64,000 bases of DNA. Source: Phoma sp. XZ068. Taxonomy: Eukaryota; Ascomycota; Dothideomycetes; Pleosporales; Didymellaceae. Each line of letters begins with the position of its first letter. Positions within the stretch are counted from its first letter, which is position 1. The position numbers were made by a program, and so were the translations under genes. Below the pieces are notes generated by a model, which worked only from the letters and a program-made list of their open reading frames with translations, was not told the DNA's origin and made no database searches. Of the stretch, positions 44,605-57,417 are shown piece after piece. The DNA is taken from positions 434,001 to 498,000 of the forward strand of contig ML240445.1 in the NCBI GenBank assembly GCA_004835665.1, in the 5' to 3' direction.

Positions 44605-47600
44605 TCATGCGTCAATAGTCAATCCGTGTGTTGTTCCCAGCCAATCAACATCACCCAACTCTGCAGTCAAATTCGCGCCGTGATCCAGCGCTCCGTCATC
44701 GAAAGTAAAAGTCTCGCCCACAGCGTCCAGATTCAGTAAAGAATCGAAATCGCCGTCTTCGAACTCGTTGTTCAGTGGCAGGCTAGAAAATAGTGTCTCG
44801 TTGTCTTGGTGGTGATTGATGTTCGGGAACGGGTTCGTCGAAAGGTCAAGCACGCTCCATTTGTTGAACGCGTCCATGGAGTTGTGGTTGTGCAAGGACA
44901 TGTCTTCGGGCGCTGTAGCAAGTGCAAGAGGCGTATCTTGCGAGATCGTAATGGATGTCATAGAGTGGTCGTGGGGCTCGTGATCCGAGTCTGGCGGTGT
45001 GGAAGCAAGGAATGTCTCGAGGCGACGCGCGACTTCTTCGTCAGTGACATTTGGCTCGTGGGTAGAAAGTTTCTCGAGGGTCGCCATGTTCGTCGTACCT
45101 GCATCTGGCGGTGGGGTGAGCGCCGAGTTGAGGGCCGAGCGTTGTTGCTGGTGAGAGGTGTTGGCCGTGTTGACCATATCGAGGCGGCGGCCGGCGTCAA
45201 CTAGATCTTCGACGGAGGTTACAGGGTTAGCCTTAGCCATTTGCGAGGTCTGCATGGAAGTTGGGGCCACGTGGATACCGGCTTTACGGATTGCAGCTTC
45301 GAGGAAAGCAACGGAGTAATCCGCTGCAGCGTAGAGATCGCGTAGTTTGCCCATTACCGCCATACATTGGCAGAAGCCACGAAGGGAACTGCGGCGAGTT
45401 TCTTCTTCGGGCGCCTTGATGTCGAGAAGGTGAATGATGATGGCAGGGAGAAGTACTGTAACACCGGTAGTTGGCAAGTATTTGACCAATCCACTAGTGT
45501 CGAGGCGCTGTGCTATCGATGTGATCGCTGAAGCAGCACGGCGAACATTGCGTCTTGAAGCATCAAGAATATCCGACTCCACATCAGTTTTAGAGGGTGC
45601 GCTGGCTGGACCACCTTGCGAGCTTGGTAGGACCTGAGGTCGATGTAAGGCTGACAATGTAGTAAAGAAGACCATGTGGAGAAGTGAGCGCGCCAGATCG
45701 ATGGCTGCCTCGCCTGAGGCTTTGTCTGTGTATTTGGCCTCTTCGGGCAGTTCATTCACCCATTTCTGGAGCTCCTCGTCGCAGGTCTTCACCTCGCTCG
45801 TCGCAGGATCAAGCTTCTTTGGCAGCAGCATCATCGTTGTACGATCATTTTGAAGGCCATGGTTGTTGTTGAGCACGCAGTACTGCTTTGACAGGACATG
45901 GGAGATACAAAGACAGAGTCGTGCCTTCTCGATACACATGATGGCCAATTGTCGCTGAACATCGACATCCCGGGCGACCTTGCAATCAGCGGGGATGCAT
46001 GTGATTGAATCAGGGATCGGCGCAATCTCAAAATCATCCAACGTCAGCATAGGTACGTCGAAGTCCTCGGACTTTATGCGTGTGGGTCGTCGCATGCCAA
46101 GGGCAATGAGACGGTCGCGCATGTAGGTCGACCACCAAATGCGCTTCCACAGCTTGACGCGCTTGCTGTCCAAGTTTGTGTTGTCTGGATTACGGTGGAG
46201 GCCGATAGTATGCGCTACGGACGTAGCCACACCCATCCAGTGCCAAGTATCTTTTTGATCATCAGGTGTCTCATAGTAGTATGTCAAGAGAAGTAAGGCC
46301 TGGACCAATGACACCCGGTCAGATTCGTAATCGAAGTCGTACAAGATCTGTCGCATTGATTAGCCATGGATCTGTTCGCTCGGAGCTCGAAGCTTCTGTA
46401 AGAATTTCACATGTTGACATGTGAGCCGAATGTGGAGCATCGGAGAGTCCGAAGCTACTTTCGGCCGAAATGTTGGAAATTTGCCAAGGAGTGCGGTTTA
46501 CTTACTCTAGTCTTTTGAAAGAAGTCCTTGCGAGCCTCTTTACGGGTAGCGTAGCCCGCAGAACGCAGGTGTGACATGTCGACGAATGCTGATCCTGCAA
46601 ACATGACTGCCTGGAATAGAATCAAGCTAACCTTTCCTTTGCTTCCATCTGATCGGTCGATCACAGTCAAAAAGTCGTGCAAATCCAGTAATGGCATGTA
46701 CGGGTGGACAAACTCGATGTAAGCACGAAGCATCTCGCTGCGGAGTGTTCCCTTGGGCACTGTTAAAGCACCCTTCTTTTCCAGATATGAGATCTCCTCA
46801 GGTCCAATCTTCGCTGGTAATGGCTTGATGAATCGAGGAAGCTGACCTGAGGGGAGCTTTTGCCCGAAGTTGCTAAGGAACGGTTTCCCATCATCGTTTG
46901 AGAAGGGTGTGAAAGGGAAGGTGGGGAGACCATTGATTTGTGAAGTTACGGACAAGCGGCGGTGTACATCTGGAATGTTAGGAACAGAAAAATTTCGATG
47001 TCCATGGCTTTGGTCTGTTCTTAATCAGCGTCTGAGATGCAACAAAAATTGTCGCTACGCACATATGGAGTGAGGTACATGCTCGTTCATGCGAGCCTCT
47101 GCATCTTGTGATCCACGTGACGAAGTACCGTTAAATGACTGTACGCTGTCAAGAGCATCGCGTGATGCGAGCTTGCGAGTTACGTTTGTTGTTGTGGTTG
47201 TGGTCTCTGTTTGTGGTTCGTCGTCTTTGTTCCATTTCCTACGGAGGTTAGCAATTGGTCCGATTGTGGTGAGTAGGCTATAAGCCAAAATGGACGCGAT
47301 GGGTTGGTGGGCACCACAAGTGGCTAGATCACCTGGGAAGAACACCAATCCAACTTTTGAATGACGACAATCAACGGAGTGCGGGAAATTACACTCCAAA
47401 CGTGAGACAGTGTAGGATTATGCTCGTGGGAGGGGTTGTCGGATGCTGCACGGGAATAGGTGACTGACTTTTTACGCCTGCTCTCAGAAACGATGCAGTC
47501 GACCTCGTCCAATCGGCAGTTCGTGCAGGGTGCGCCATGCTCTGTGACATTGCATCGAACTTTTCGAGCTCGACAACATTGACATGCTTTTGAAGCTCTC

Positions 47601-47710
47601 CGTTTTACTGAACGTCCCGTTGTGTTTCCATCAAGGCCTGCTGTGGTAGCTTTGCGCTTCGGAGGCTGGGACTCCATGTGGTCGGACGGTGAGCCAGAGT
47701 AGTCGGACAT
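44605..47710 (-). CDS. Zn2Cys6 transcription factor, CTF1/FarA-FarB type
   Basis: Four exons: 47710-47469, 47238-47063, 46969-46506, 46347-44605; introns of 230, 93 and 158 bp; 874 residues. Zn2Cys6 cluster C43, C46, C53, C62, C65, C72 (ACQCCRARKVRC ... PCTNCRLDEVDC). The middle homology domain begins PRFIKPLPAKIGPEEISYLE and includes YIEFVHPYMPLLDLHDF, FQKTRILYDFDYESDRVSLV, YETPDDQKDTWHWMGVA and RIWWSTYMRDRLIALGMRR. This is the hallmark of cutinase transcription factor 1 / FarA-FarB, which switch on beta-oxidation, peroxisome and lipid-hydrolysis genes in response to fatty acids by binding CCTCGG. The C-terminus is acidic and Asn/Asp-rich, fitting an activation domain. Start: first ATG before the basic N-terminus. 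Confidence 0.93.
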
Positions 47711-50700
47711 GGCTGCAATCGGTTGTCGACTCTTGACGATTGTCAAGACACTCAATATTGAAGATGGAATAATCGCAACTATCCGCGCGCGAGGGGTCCG
47801 GGGAAGGGCCACGATTATGTACTCCAAATTCCACAAAAGTGGATTCCTTGCCTGGGCTAGTCGTGTGCTCAGGGCATGCAGACAAGCCGCGATTCATCAT
47901 AGTGCCTTGACCATCATAACGCCTCGTCCGTCCCCACCGGGGATCGTTAGTGAGTACCCCAGTCCCCAGATGCGGATGGCCGGCGCTCATCCTTGGCGCC
48001 TGAAGAGCATCGGTGCTTCTCGGATGACCTCGGGACAAAGCACAGGCCTAAAGGCGAGATGCGCTCCGAGTCGTCAGCAGCTACCAGATTTGAACAGAAA
48101 TGAAAGATGCCGCGGTTCCTCTAACATGGTCAAAGCCGGTTCCTTCCTGCACTGCACTTTTTGCTTGGTCATGGCACGGCCTTTCGACGTGGAGGATCGA
48201 GTCAGGCGTTGTGGGGAGCAGCACACCATTTCGATTCACGCATAGCGAGTCTTGATAGTGGTAGTCACTGAGTCTGGAGCTGATCTTCGCCTGGCGAAAG
48301 AGCGGAAATGGGATCCTTGCTGTAACACCATTGGTGTCATAAGTGCGGAATGCACACGGACAGACTAGACGTCTCTGGACCGTACAGCCGATTCTCTAGC
48401 CGGCCTGCTGTCCACGTGACGCACCAACACGGGCTTTGGTCGTGAAATTTGCGGCTTTTTGCACTCAGTGCTAAGCGCTCGATCGGAGGGTCCACTTCTC
48501 CGACGCCCTGCGCCTCGGCCATTAGTCTTTGGCGGTGGATGCCGTTTTCCTACAGTAAAGCGCACATGACAGCTCCTGACCGCTTCATCTGTGAAATTTG
48601 GCTGTTTGAGCTAGTTCAACACCAGGGTACCGAGGAAGGAGGCTCAGCATCGGCGCTTTCTGACAGATCGTAAGGTCTGGGCAGTCGGACCCATTACCAG
48701 ATTCTGGGACTCGATGCTAAACGTCAACTCACCCACACGAACCATGCGGGGAGATGGTCAGGGGCAACGGGGCGACCCCACAACCACCCTCAACACGCTA
48801 ACCCTATCTCGGTGTTCTCTCGGAAAACTTCTCGCCGTCCAACCACCTAAACTGAATACAGACAGCAACAGATCTTGAAGAGTCAAAGCTCAGTGTATCA
48901 TACACCGTCGATCGATCAGCTGCCCTGCAATCAGTCTGCATACGCTCAGCTTGTTCGCCGAGAGCGTTCGGACAGGCTGAGCACAGCAGGTTCACCGCAG
49001 GGTTAACATAGCTAAGCTGACAATTCGGCTGATCATTACAGCATCAACAATCGGAGTCGCACTCTCCGACTCAACGTCCGCCGATGAGACTAGCTGTGAT
49101 TTGCAAAGCCACAACGTGGAGGGCCAGGCTACTGTACGGACCGCCTCCGACTGTGACACAGCATCGGTACTTTGAATTGCGACGACTCGACCGTTGCGAC
49201 CCATCTTAGACTTGCTCACTACGCTCAACTTCATGCAAGTCATGCAGCTTGTCCCCTTGTTGGATTTGACTCTCAGTGACGACCCTTCGTCTAAGTAAGA
49301 GTCCGCTCACCCGCATAAAGTGAGGAAAAGGTCTCGGAGTAGCGGAAAAGCCCGGCTTAACATCATTTTACGAACACAGCTCCAAATATACGCGCGCGTC
49401 TGAACGATTCATGACCAATCGTACATATCTTGACTTGATCAGTCTGCAGGAAGAAAATTCTCTCACAAGTCGACGCACAATTAAGGGTGTCTGGTAGTTC
49501 ATGCTACCGGTATCTCGACCTTGTGAAATTCACCAGGACATTTATCGCCGATCAACTGGTGACGCGTGTATGCACGCAACCCTGTCAATCACTCCGCGGA
49601 CGGGAGATTCGAGAAAAACACTCGAGCAGCCACACGTTCGTGCCGCAGCACGCAACCTTGCATTAGCAATATGAAGCGTGTGGAGCTTGACGCTGTTGAG
49701 AACCAATGACCGGATATGTTTCCGTCGGAAACGGAAAGCACATTTGACTCCGGTCATCATAGGGCTGAGCACTGGACCTTACAGGAATATTCCGGTCAAT
49801 ATTGAATGGCCGAGAAGACGTGCTATGATCGTCCGAACTCACATATATGTACCATCAACCCTCCTCAAGCTCTGGAATGGCCATCCATTGGTGACTTTTA
49901 AGACGTGAATGGATTGCCAGTAACTGCTCGTAGTTTACAACACCTAGCATCACCCTAATTTCCACGAGATTCACGTATCTAGTAATAAGATTTGTGGCTC
50001 TTGTGTTCGGTCCGATATATGTGCAACATACGAGGGAGCCAGCCAATAATAGTAGCGTGTATAGTGAAGTGCAATCGAAGTGATCTGTCAATGCTGCTTG
50101 TCCATGTTCGAGTAAGGGCCAGCGACTCAATGTATACTCTAGGACTTCACACTCTATTTTGGCATTCTCAATTGGAGCTTGATCCACTGATCGTTCCGTG
50201 CTTCGAAGATGCTGGGCTGATTGACCCTTTCCATCAAGCAGGTCCGTTCATCACGTTGTTCCGCCCAGATGTCTTTTCAACCTAGTACAACAATGCAGGT
50301 GACGAAGAAATCGCCGTCTCGTTTCAATAGCGGTGTTAGATATCTCCCAACCACTACCGCAATTATTTGGAACGAAGATGATGTGAGCATAACCTGATCT
50401 ACTGGCAGCCATTGTGAGCATCCTTCGTAGACTGCAATACACTAATTGTCAAATGCTTAGCACCCGCCAGCCGCTGGAGTTGGTCCGAAGTTTCATTCCA
50501 ATTATATTGTGGTAGGCCTGAATTAGCGAGTCGGAAATAATTATTGGGTATCAAATGATTTTCGAGAACACCACTATTACACTTTTACAGATGATATGAA
50601 TTAACATCCTCAATATATTGAGCAGATTGATATGAATAGCTTGGACATCGAATCTTCCGGTGTCTTAGACAACCCGCTAGACACTTCTGATTTCACACGA

Positions 50701-51856
50701 ACTAGAATCTACCATCGCGGTAGCCAATGTAAATGAGATGAGAGCGCACTGTTCTGGTTGGGCTACTGCACAGAACAATCGCAAGTTGTTGTTGATCACA
50801 ATTAAGCCAAACTTACCATACTACCTAGGTATAAACCACCAACACTATTGGTAAAAATCTACGTAGGGATCATATGCTCCATTCCCGTCCAATCCCCGGC
50901 CTTGAACTAGAGCTATGGTCAGGAGGTCGTACGTATTCACAAGTTGAGTTACGAATTCAGTGGTGTCAGGGTGCAAGATGCAAGGGAGACAGCAGTTTGA
51001 AGATAACATATTATTGATGTTGATTGTGGACTCGAGCCATCTCATTCCGTGGAAAGTGGTCCACAACGACACATTCCAAGAGCCGTGAATTCTAGCCAGA
51101 ATACCTCGCTCCAGGCACAAAGAGACGAAAACTTATTTGAAAGGGAACTACGTGGGTATATCTGGCGCAGCCGTTACACATTCGTGACTTAGCGCATCGT
51201 TGAATGTGCGTCGAATTGACCTCATAGGACTTCCTTAGATATGCTCTTCTATTTTCTAAATCTGACCTGCAATATGAGCGTCTCCAACTACCCCAGATAC
51301 TCTCGCTCTACTCATGAGTGGAGAGTCATACTTGTCTTCCACACTCAAACACCGCTCCTGAACTTTGCAACGCACCCATTATCCCTCTTGTCTTGTTTCC
51401 GTATCACGAGTTATTTGATAGTGGTCATGGCTAACCTTTGCCAGAGGTGGATAGACGGTAGCATGTGCTATATGCCACCGTCTTCCGACGTGCGCTTGAG
51501 GTGCTGAATGTAGAACATATTGGTCGTCTAGAGTGAATGCTAGCATGGTCATGTAGACTGCTTTTGGGCCGTTGCAAAGATTTTGCTGTGGTCTTGGGCA
51601 TCTTCTCATTGTCTCTAGTGAGGCAGTGTAGGTCGTGTAGGCTTTGCGCGTGGGAGGCTGATCTTCATGATATGCGGCCGGTGGTGGGGTCGAAATGCAC
51701 ACATGGAGGTTTAATACAGTTGTATACACCGGAAAAGATAGTCTATGTACTGGACTGCGCACGGACAAACCATATATTTAACAGTAGTATATGGGTGTCA
51801 GCGAGAGTCAGTAAACGCAAGTGTGTCTTCCACGGTGTAGAATTTGGAACAGCTAT
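47711..51856. other. Gene-poor 4-kb region
   Basis: No gene seen. The proximal 1 kb is the promoter of the Far-type factor and holds three CCTCGG or CCGAGG boxes. From about 49300 to 51300 the sequence becomes AT-richer with many TATA-like words; no open frame exceeds about 110 codons and none shows a domain. It may be ancient repeat DNA or a regulatory desert; nothing proves either. Confidence 0.5.
48028..48635. promoter_or_regulatory. Three CCTCGG boxes upstream of Far-type factor
   Basis: CCTCGG at 48028-48033 and 48513-48518, and its complement CCGAGG at 48630-48635, lie 318, 803 and 920 bp upstream of the start codon. CCTCGG is the established core bound by FarA and FarB in Aspergillus. 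Self-control is inferred. Confidence 0.35.
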
Positions 51857-52198
51857 CTAGCTAGCTCTGCAGCGGATCAGAAAGGGAGATTTGTAGGATT
51901 TGTAGAATCCATACCTCATACCAGCAAAGAAACATCGCATACAATTTCCCAGATTGCATCGTCACGTGTAGAGCCACGCCCATTTTGGTACTCACCCTCC
52001 ACTAGGGCGAATTTGTATACCGTGGCTGGCCTTTTCTAGAGCTGACTCCTTTACGCGGGAGGGGCTGCTGCCACGGGAAGACTCTGGGGTCGCAAGTATG
52101 GCACTCTTGGCTCGAATATCTTCAGCTTGCCGGGCTGTGTCCTTGGTGAGGTCGTCTTTGAAGGGATAGTGCTTTGTTGGCGAGTGTTTAGAGGACAT
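51857..52198 (-). CDS. Possible small gene, 70 aa
   Basis: Exon 1 (52198-51996) and a 10-base exon 2 (51866-51857) across a 129-bp intron (GTGAGT...CTGCAG) would give 70 residues, starting MSSKHSPTKHYPFKDDLTKD. Without splicing the same frame stops after 68 residues, two codons further on. The product is hydrophilic and basic, with a Ser-rich middle. No family recognised. The good donor and the protein-like composition favour a gene, but the length allows chance. Confidence 0.3.
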
Positions 52199-52814
52199 GC
52201 TGTCCGTTGTGAGATTTTGGGGTTGTAGGTATAGTGTTCGAGTTGGAAAGTTATGTGATCTTTGCTATTCGTGAAGGGAGGTAGGTTTGCACATTTCTAG
52301 GAGCAGGGTCTGCTAAGCTGTTGCAGTGAAAAGCTGTGGGGTAGTTGGCCAAAGAAGCAGCATCGAAGTGAACCTTGAGGCGCTGCATGGTGAATGGGCT
52401 AAAGGATTACACCAGTGCTCACACCTAGTCGTCAAATACCCTCGGACCACTGAACTGCTGTATAGAAAGTGGAGTACAGATCATCCACCTTCACACACAC
52501 CTCGCTTCACTGCCCTGATAGGAAGTACAGCTGCAGAACCGAAGTCGACCCTTGGAGTAGTATTGTGTCGCTTTGCAGCGAGACTTGTCGGCCAGACCAT
52601 TCGTCTGGCAGACAATTCTCGCGGCTCCCTATATATCAACCAAGTACATATCACGAATAGTGCTCGTATGTGCGAAGGTCGAGAGTGTGTTTCTGCGAGC
52701 TGGAATTCCAGAAGTCGAATGCCACAACGCCAGGCTATGCTTAATTTCAAAGTTGGTATAGATGATACATTTTGGTCTTGGGAGAGACATCCCAATATGG
52801 TGGGTTGGCGATGT

Positions 52815-54239
52815 CTACTCATCGTCTTCATCATCGTCCACAACTCGTCTCCGTTTTGTGCGATTGCTGGGAACCACCTCATCGTCGTCATCATCGTTAC
52901 CACCTTTCCTCTTGGGACTGGCCATGATACCCTCATCTGGATCATCGTCATCCTCGACAATTTCGGGCTCCTCGTCACTGGCAGCAATGAAGTCGTCTTC
53001 TTCATCATAATCATCCTCGCGGTTCCTGCCAGCACCGCGGCCGTAGTCTTCGTCATCGCTCCAGTCTCGTCGTAGGCCAGTCTTCGCACGTGGCTTCTTT
53101 GTCCGCGGCATGCCGTCATCATCTTCAAGATCACCAATGCTAAGTCCTGCTGTGCGTATGCCACCGCGGCCTCCGACTCCACGGTTTGCACGCTCAGCCT
53201 GACGCTCAGCATGCTTCTCTCTCGCCCTAGCTTGTCGCTGCTTTTCCTTGAATGATGCCTCCTCTCGTTGCCTTATCAGGTCGGGATCTTCGTCGACATT
53301 GACAAAGGAGATGGCTTGATCAGCCTCGTCTCGACCACGGGTCGCTGCAGCTGCCAGGTCATTCTGAAGCTTCTCGAGTGCAGCATCTTTCAGGTTTGCG
53401 GCGGGTACAACGTTGAGAGCGGTAGTAAACTTGTTAGTCACGCGCATGATCTGAGCCTCCTCGTACGGTGCAACAAGGTAGCTGTAGCTCTCCTTATCAC
53501 CCTTGGCGCTTCGTTTCATCGAAGTCGGCGTGGGAATCTTGGGGTTGACCTGCGGTGGGGCGAGCGCATTTGCATCAATGTCGAACTGTGTATTCGGGTC
53601 GTTGGCGAATTGGAGGGTCAGCGAGCCGTCCGACCAGCGCAGGACACGGGCATTGGACTGCAGCTCAGCGTGGTTCGAGGGCGATCGTCGCCATCGAATT
53701 GTTGACATGGCAGTATCGTATGCGGAGAAGTGTTCGGACGCAGCGAACTTGGAGTGGTGGTCAGTTGTCGGCGGCTGGAAAGTCTTGTGGTTGAATGCAG
53801 TTGGCTCGAACGCAAGGAATCGCGGAACCTTCAAAAGGTATAGTTCGCCGTCGCTGGGTTCTGGAACTGCATGTCGTGCAAGATCTGTTTCCATAAAAGA
53901 CAACGTCTGCTGCTCCTGCTCGTACTCGGCAGCTTGTGGTGCCCGGTCTTCGCGTCCTTCATCGTCGCCGGAGTCAAGTTCCTCGTCGTCGAGTTGGCGC
54001 TGCTCTCTATCATGTCGTTAGATCGTGGAGCGTTCCTCGGCAATGCCTGCAACCTACACTGCTGGCTCTTCGTCTGCATCTCCACCATCTCCAAACAAGT
54101 CATCCTCGTCGTCATCCAGCCCATTCTCCTCGACTGTATCGCGGGGCGTTCCTCCGTTTTCACTCTCTACTGGCGCAACTGTACCGCCGACCTCGTCATC
54201 TGAAAGACCCTTTGCGGCATCACTACCCGCGTCAGACAT
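52815..54239 (-). CDS. LEO1: Paf1 complex subunit Leo1
   Basis: Exon 1 (54239-54058) and exon 2 (54006-52815) across a 51-bp intron (GTAGGT...TAG) give 457 residues. An acidic N-terminus (ENGLDDDEDDLFGDGGDADE) leads to the QRQLDDEELDSGDDEG box and the Leo1 core: LYLLKVPRFLAFEPTAFNH, TIRWRR, RVLRWSDGSLTLQF and SYLVAPYEEAQIM. A KEKQRQAREKHAERQ-type basic coil follows, then an acidic tail with repeated DDDD and a final KRRRVVDDDEDDE. Leo1 pairs with Paf1 and helps RNA polymerase II elongate and mark chromatin. Head-to-head with MOB2, 389 bp apart. Confidence 0.94.
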
Positions 54240-54628
54240 GGTTGCGGCTGGCAACGCGCTCTATGCGCAATTCGCGGTGTCTGTGCTGAGGTAGCCTAAA
54301 GCTGTCTGGGCGATCGCGAAGGCGCAGCGCTTGAAATGCAAAAGATGTCGAGGGTTGGGATACGCGTCGGTGAACTGATGGCTTGAGATGGACAAAGTTC
54401 AGAGCTCCGGGCGACAATGAGAGTCGCGCTTGCCCAAAGTGAAATAGCGCGTCGGCCCCTTCTCAATGGATGCGGGTCCAAAAAGCTGGCCGCTCGAGAC
54501 AACGATACGTGTATCACCCAACACCAACACCCCTCGATCTTCTGCAGAACGCACTTGTCTGCCCGTAAACCAGCTATATACAACCCCGCACGCCTCCAGA
54601 ACCACAGTGTACTCCCCTGCAGCCGAAT

Positions 54629-55980
54629 ATGGCGTCGTTCTTCTCCAGTGTGTAAGTCTTGGCGCTGCTCCCTTCCTCAAATGCTCCTGGTCTCCCCCCC
54701 ATATTTGGACCTCGTATGCGTATCTGATACAGGCACCTCGTTGCTTACGTTTCACACCCACCGTATCCCTCGCACGTCTTTCATTTGATTCTCTTTTGCA
54801 CCTTCTGGATTATCTCAGTCCGGCCTCGGAATTGTGTGGTGCCTTTCTAACGTACACCACCAGACGCCAAGGGCTGGCTGGTCGATCCAATAAGAGCAAC
54901 CAGCAACAACAACCAGGCAAAGGCGGCACACCCCCGCCAACTGGACAGTACTCGCAATCACCTACATCGCAGCACGCTCCTCAGCCTCCTATGCCGCACT
55001 CTCCAGCAATGTCGGCGTCCATGTCATTCGATGCTGGTGCGGAAAGTCCCGCTCAGTCGGGCAACCGCAGACCGCCTTTCTTTTTCCGTGAAGAGTACTC
55101 CAACTTGATTGTCAAGGGTAACTTCATGACTCTGGCTGCCAAGCCAAAGCTTGTTGAGGAGGGTGAATGGCTCGCACATCAAGGTTTGTGCTAAAAACGT
55201 TGATTTAGTTGGTGCATTCAGCTCACCATGTGACCAGTCGTTGAGCAATACCGACTTCTCGAACAAATGATTGAGGTCATCAAAGTTATCGACGACCGAA
55301 CAGGCAAGCCGATCTGCAACCCAGATGTCTGCCCAACCATGTCAGCTAGCGGGTAAGTATTCATGTCGCCTTGTCACCCACACCCATCTAACACGAACAG
55401 GCACACATACACCTGGCTAGACAACAACAAGAAGCCCATTAAAATCCCCGCCATCCAATATATCAACCTTGTCCAAAAATGGATTGTCGGCAAGATCAAT
55501 GACCCTTCTATTTTCCCCACAGACACCACACCTCTGCACATCAACCCCTCGACCTACGCCTCCGGCTCCTCTACGCCAGGAAACTCAACCCCCCAAGCGC
55601 TTCCCCCATCTTCCCTCAACGCCCCTCTCTCCCAGTTGGCCGGCCGTGAATGGCTCGGCAAATCTTCTGGATTCCCCGAGACCTTCGAGGGCGATATCAA
55701 GAGCATCTATCGCCAGATGATGCGGTGCTACGCCCACATCTACCACGGACACTGGCTGGAGCCGTTCTGGAACGTAAGCGCGTATAAGGAGCTGAACACA
55801 TGCTTCATCCACTTCATCAACGTCGGAAGGCTATTTGGTCTCATTGGCGATAAGGAGATCGAGCCCATGCAGCCCTTGGTTGATTTGTGGACGGAGAAGG
55901 GTCTGCTCACTGCGCCGGGGAAGGGGGAGCAGCCCCCCCCTAGGAGCTCGGGAGGCCAGACTGCTGGTCCTGCTGCCTGA
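54629..55980 (+). CDS. MOB2: MOB family kinase activator, Mob2-like
   Basis: Four exons: 54629-54651, 54864-55183, 55238-55352, 55401-55980; introns of 212, 54 and 48 bp; 345 residues. A Gln/Pro/Ser-rich N-terminus of about 70 residues precedes the MOB domain: PPFFFREEYSNLIVKGNFM, WLAHQVVEQYRLLEQM, the Cys pair in CNPDVCPTMSASGHTYTWLD, KPIKIPAIQYINLVQKW, and HIYHGHW with the zinc-binding His pair. The VKG and TYTWLDNNKKPIKIP words point to Mob2, partner of the Cbk1/COT-1 NDR kinase that shapes hyphal growth. A Ser/Pro/Thr-rich insert of about 45 residues (after SIFPTDTT) splits the domain; such inserts are known in fungal Mob2. A C8 run precedes the stop. Confidence 0.88.
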
Positions 55981-56699
55981 GCTGTGGTACAGAAATATGG
56001 TGAAAGAGGGCTGGCCAGTTCATACGGTGGGATGTCGAGTCTGTGACCGCATGGTATCGTGTTGCTTTTGGTACGGCGATGTTGCGTGTTTGATAGGCGT
56101 TCTGGAATCATATAAGCATGCACAGCATAGAACAAGAAGAAACATGAGTTCATGACAATCCGCTGCTTTCGTCAATTTTATGTCTCTGCCCGCTGGGCAG
56201 TCAAACTGTTAGCTTCGCTGATTGATGTAATTACGTGATTGCGGCTCATGCGACCAGGTCTTCCTTGCTAGCCTGATAACCTAGATAGTGCGGGGAGATT
56301 CTCGTTCTTGTTGAATCCGGTGTCGTCAGCGTGCAAATGCGTGTTTGCACGGCATAGCACATTTGTAGGATCGTAGTGTCTATAGCAAATGAGGTTCAAA
56401 TTGGATAGTAACACGTAAAGTAACCAGAGAGACTGTTTCCGTTTGGCACCACCAACGATCCGTGAGACGCAAAACAGATCCGTATCGCATCGCATTGCAT
56501 TTCACACAAACTCCAATGGTGAAAAAGGAAATGTGCCCGCTCCACCACCAATTCGTTAAACATCGATGCACGCATTCCTGGGACGAGCCCATGACCGAGA
56601 CCGGTCTTGACCACGGCCATGGGTAGAGGTACTATTTGTGATATGTCTGGGCTGGCAGACGTTGACATTGTCGCGTCGCTACGTACGGGTGGGGAGGAC
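55981..56699. other. Intergenic region, no gene seen
   Basis: 3' flanks of the convergent MOB2 and ARF1 genes; 720 bp with only short overlapping frames. Confidence 0.5.
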
Positions 56700-57417
56700 T
56701 TAGTTGTGGCCGGCCTTGCGGAGGGAGTTGGACAACCACTCGAGACCCTCGTACAGACCGTCACCGGATGTAGCGCAAGTCGACTGGATGTACTGTGAAA
56801 TTTGTCAGCGCTTGATCAGCGTGGTAATTTTGAGATCAACATACCCAAGCGCGTTGTCGGAGGCTGTGAAGACCAAGCTTGTCAGTGATCTCAGCAGCGT
56901 TCATGGCGTTCTAAATCGATGTCAGCCGAGGTTCGTTGCGGGCGATTCTGGACTAAGCATGTGCTTACGGGCAAATCCTGCTTGTTGGCGAAGACCAGGA
57001 GAAGAGCGTCCCTCAGCTCGTCCTCGTTCAACATCCTCTGGAGCTCCTCACGGGCCTCAACAACACGATCGCGATCGTTGCTGTCAACAACGAAGATGAT
57101 ACCCTGGGTGTTCTGGAAGTAATGCCTCCAGAGAGGACGGATCTTGTCCTGACCGCCGACATCCCACACGGTGAACGAGATGTTTTTGTACTCGACTGTC
57201 TCGACGTTGAAACCTGGGGCGACAGTCAGCGCATTGTTTTCGGTCGCGCTAAGGCGGGCAGCAACGCACCAATGGTGGGGATGGTGGTGACGATTTCACC
57301 GAGCTTGAGCTTGTAGAGAATTGTGGTCTTTCCGGCAGCATCGAGACCGACCATCAGAATGCGCATCTCCTTCTTGCCCCATAGCTTATCGAAAAGCTTC
57401 GAGAATGTGAGACCCAT
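56700..57417 (-). CDS. ARF1: ADP-ribosylation factor Arf1
   Basis: Four exons: 57417-57270, 57213-56969, 56910-56845, 56792-56700; introns of 56, 58 and 52 bp; 183 residues. Myristoylation start MGLTFSKLF, P-loop GLDAAGKT (24-31), switch I TIPTIGFNVE, switch II WDVGGQDKIRPLW, NKQDLP and CATSGDGLYEGLEWL are all intact. Arf1 is the small GTPase that recruits COPI and other coats to Golgi membranes. The length and the KAGHN end match fungal Arf1 rather than Arf6 or Arl proteins. Confidence 0.98.

Noticed and set aside
47709..48245. 178-codon plus-strand frame divergent from the Far-type factor
   Set aside because: It overlaps the factor's start codon on the other strand and shows no domain; most likely promoter DNA.
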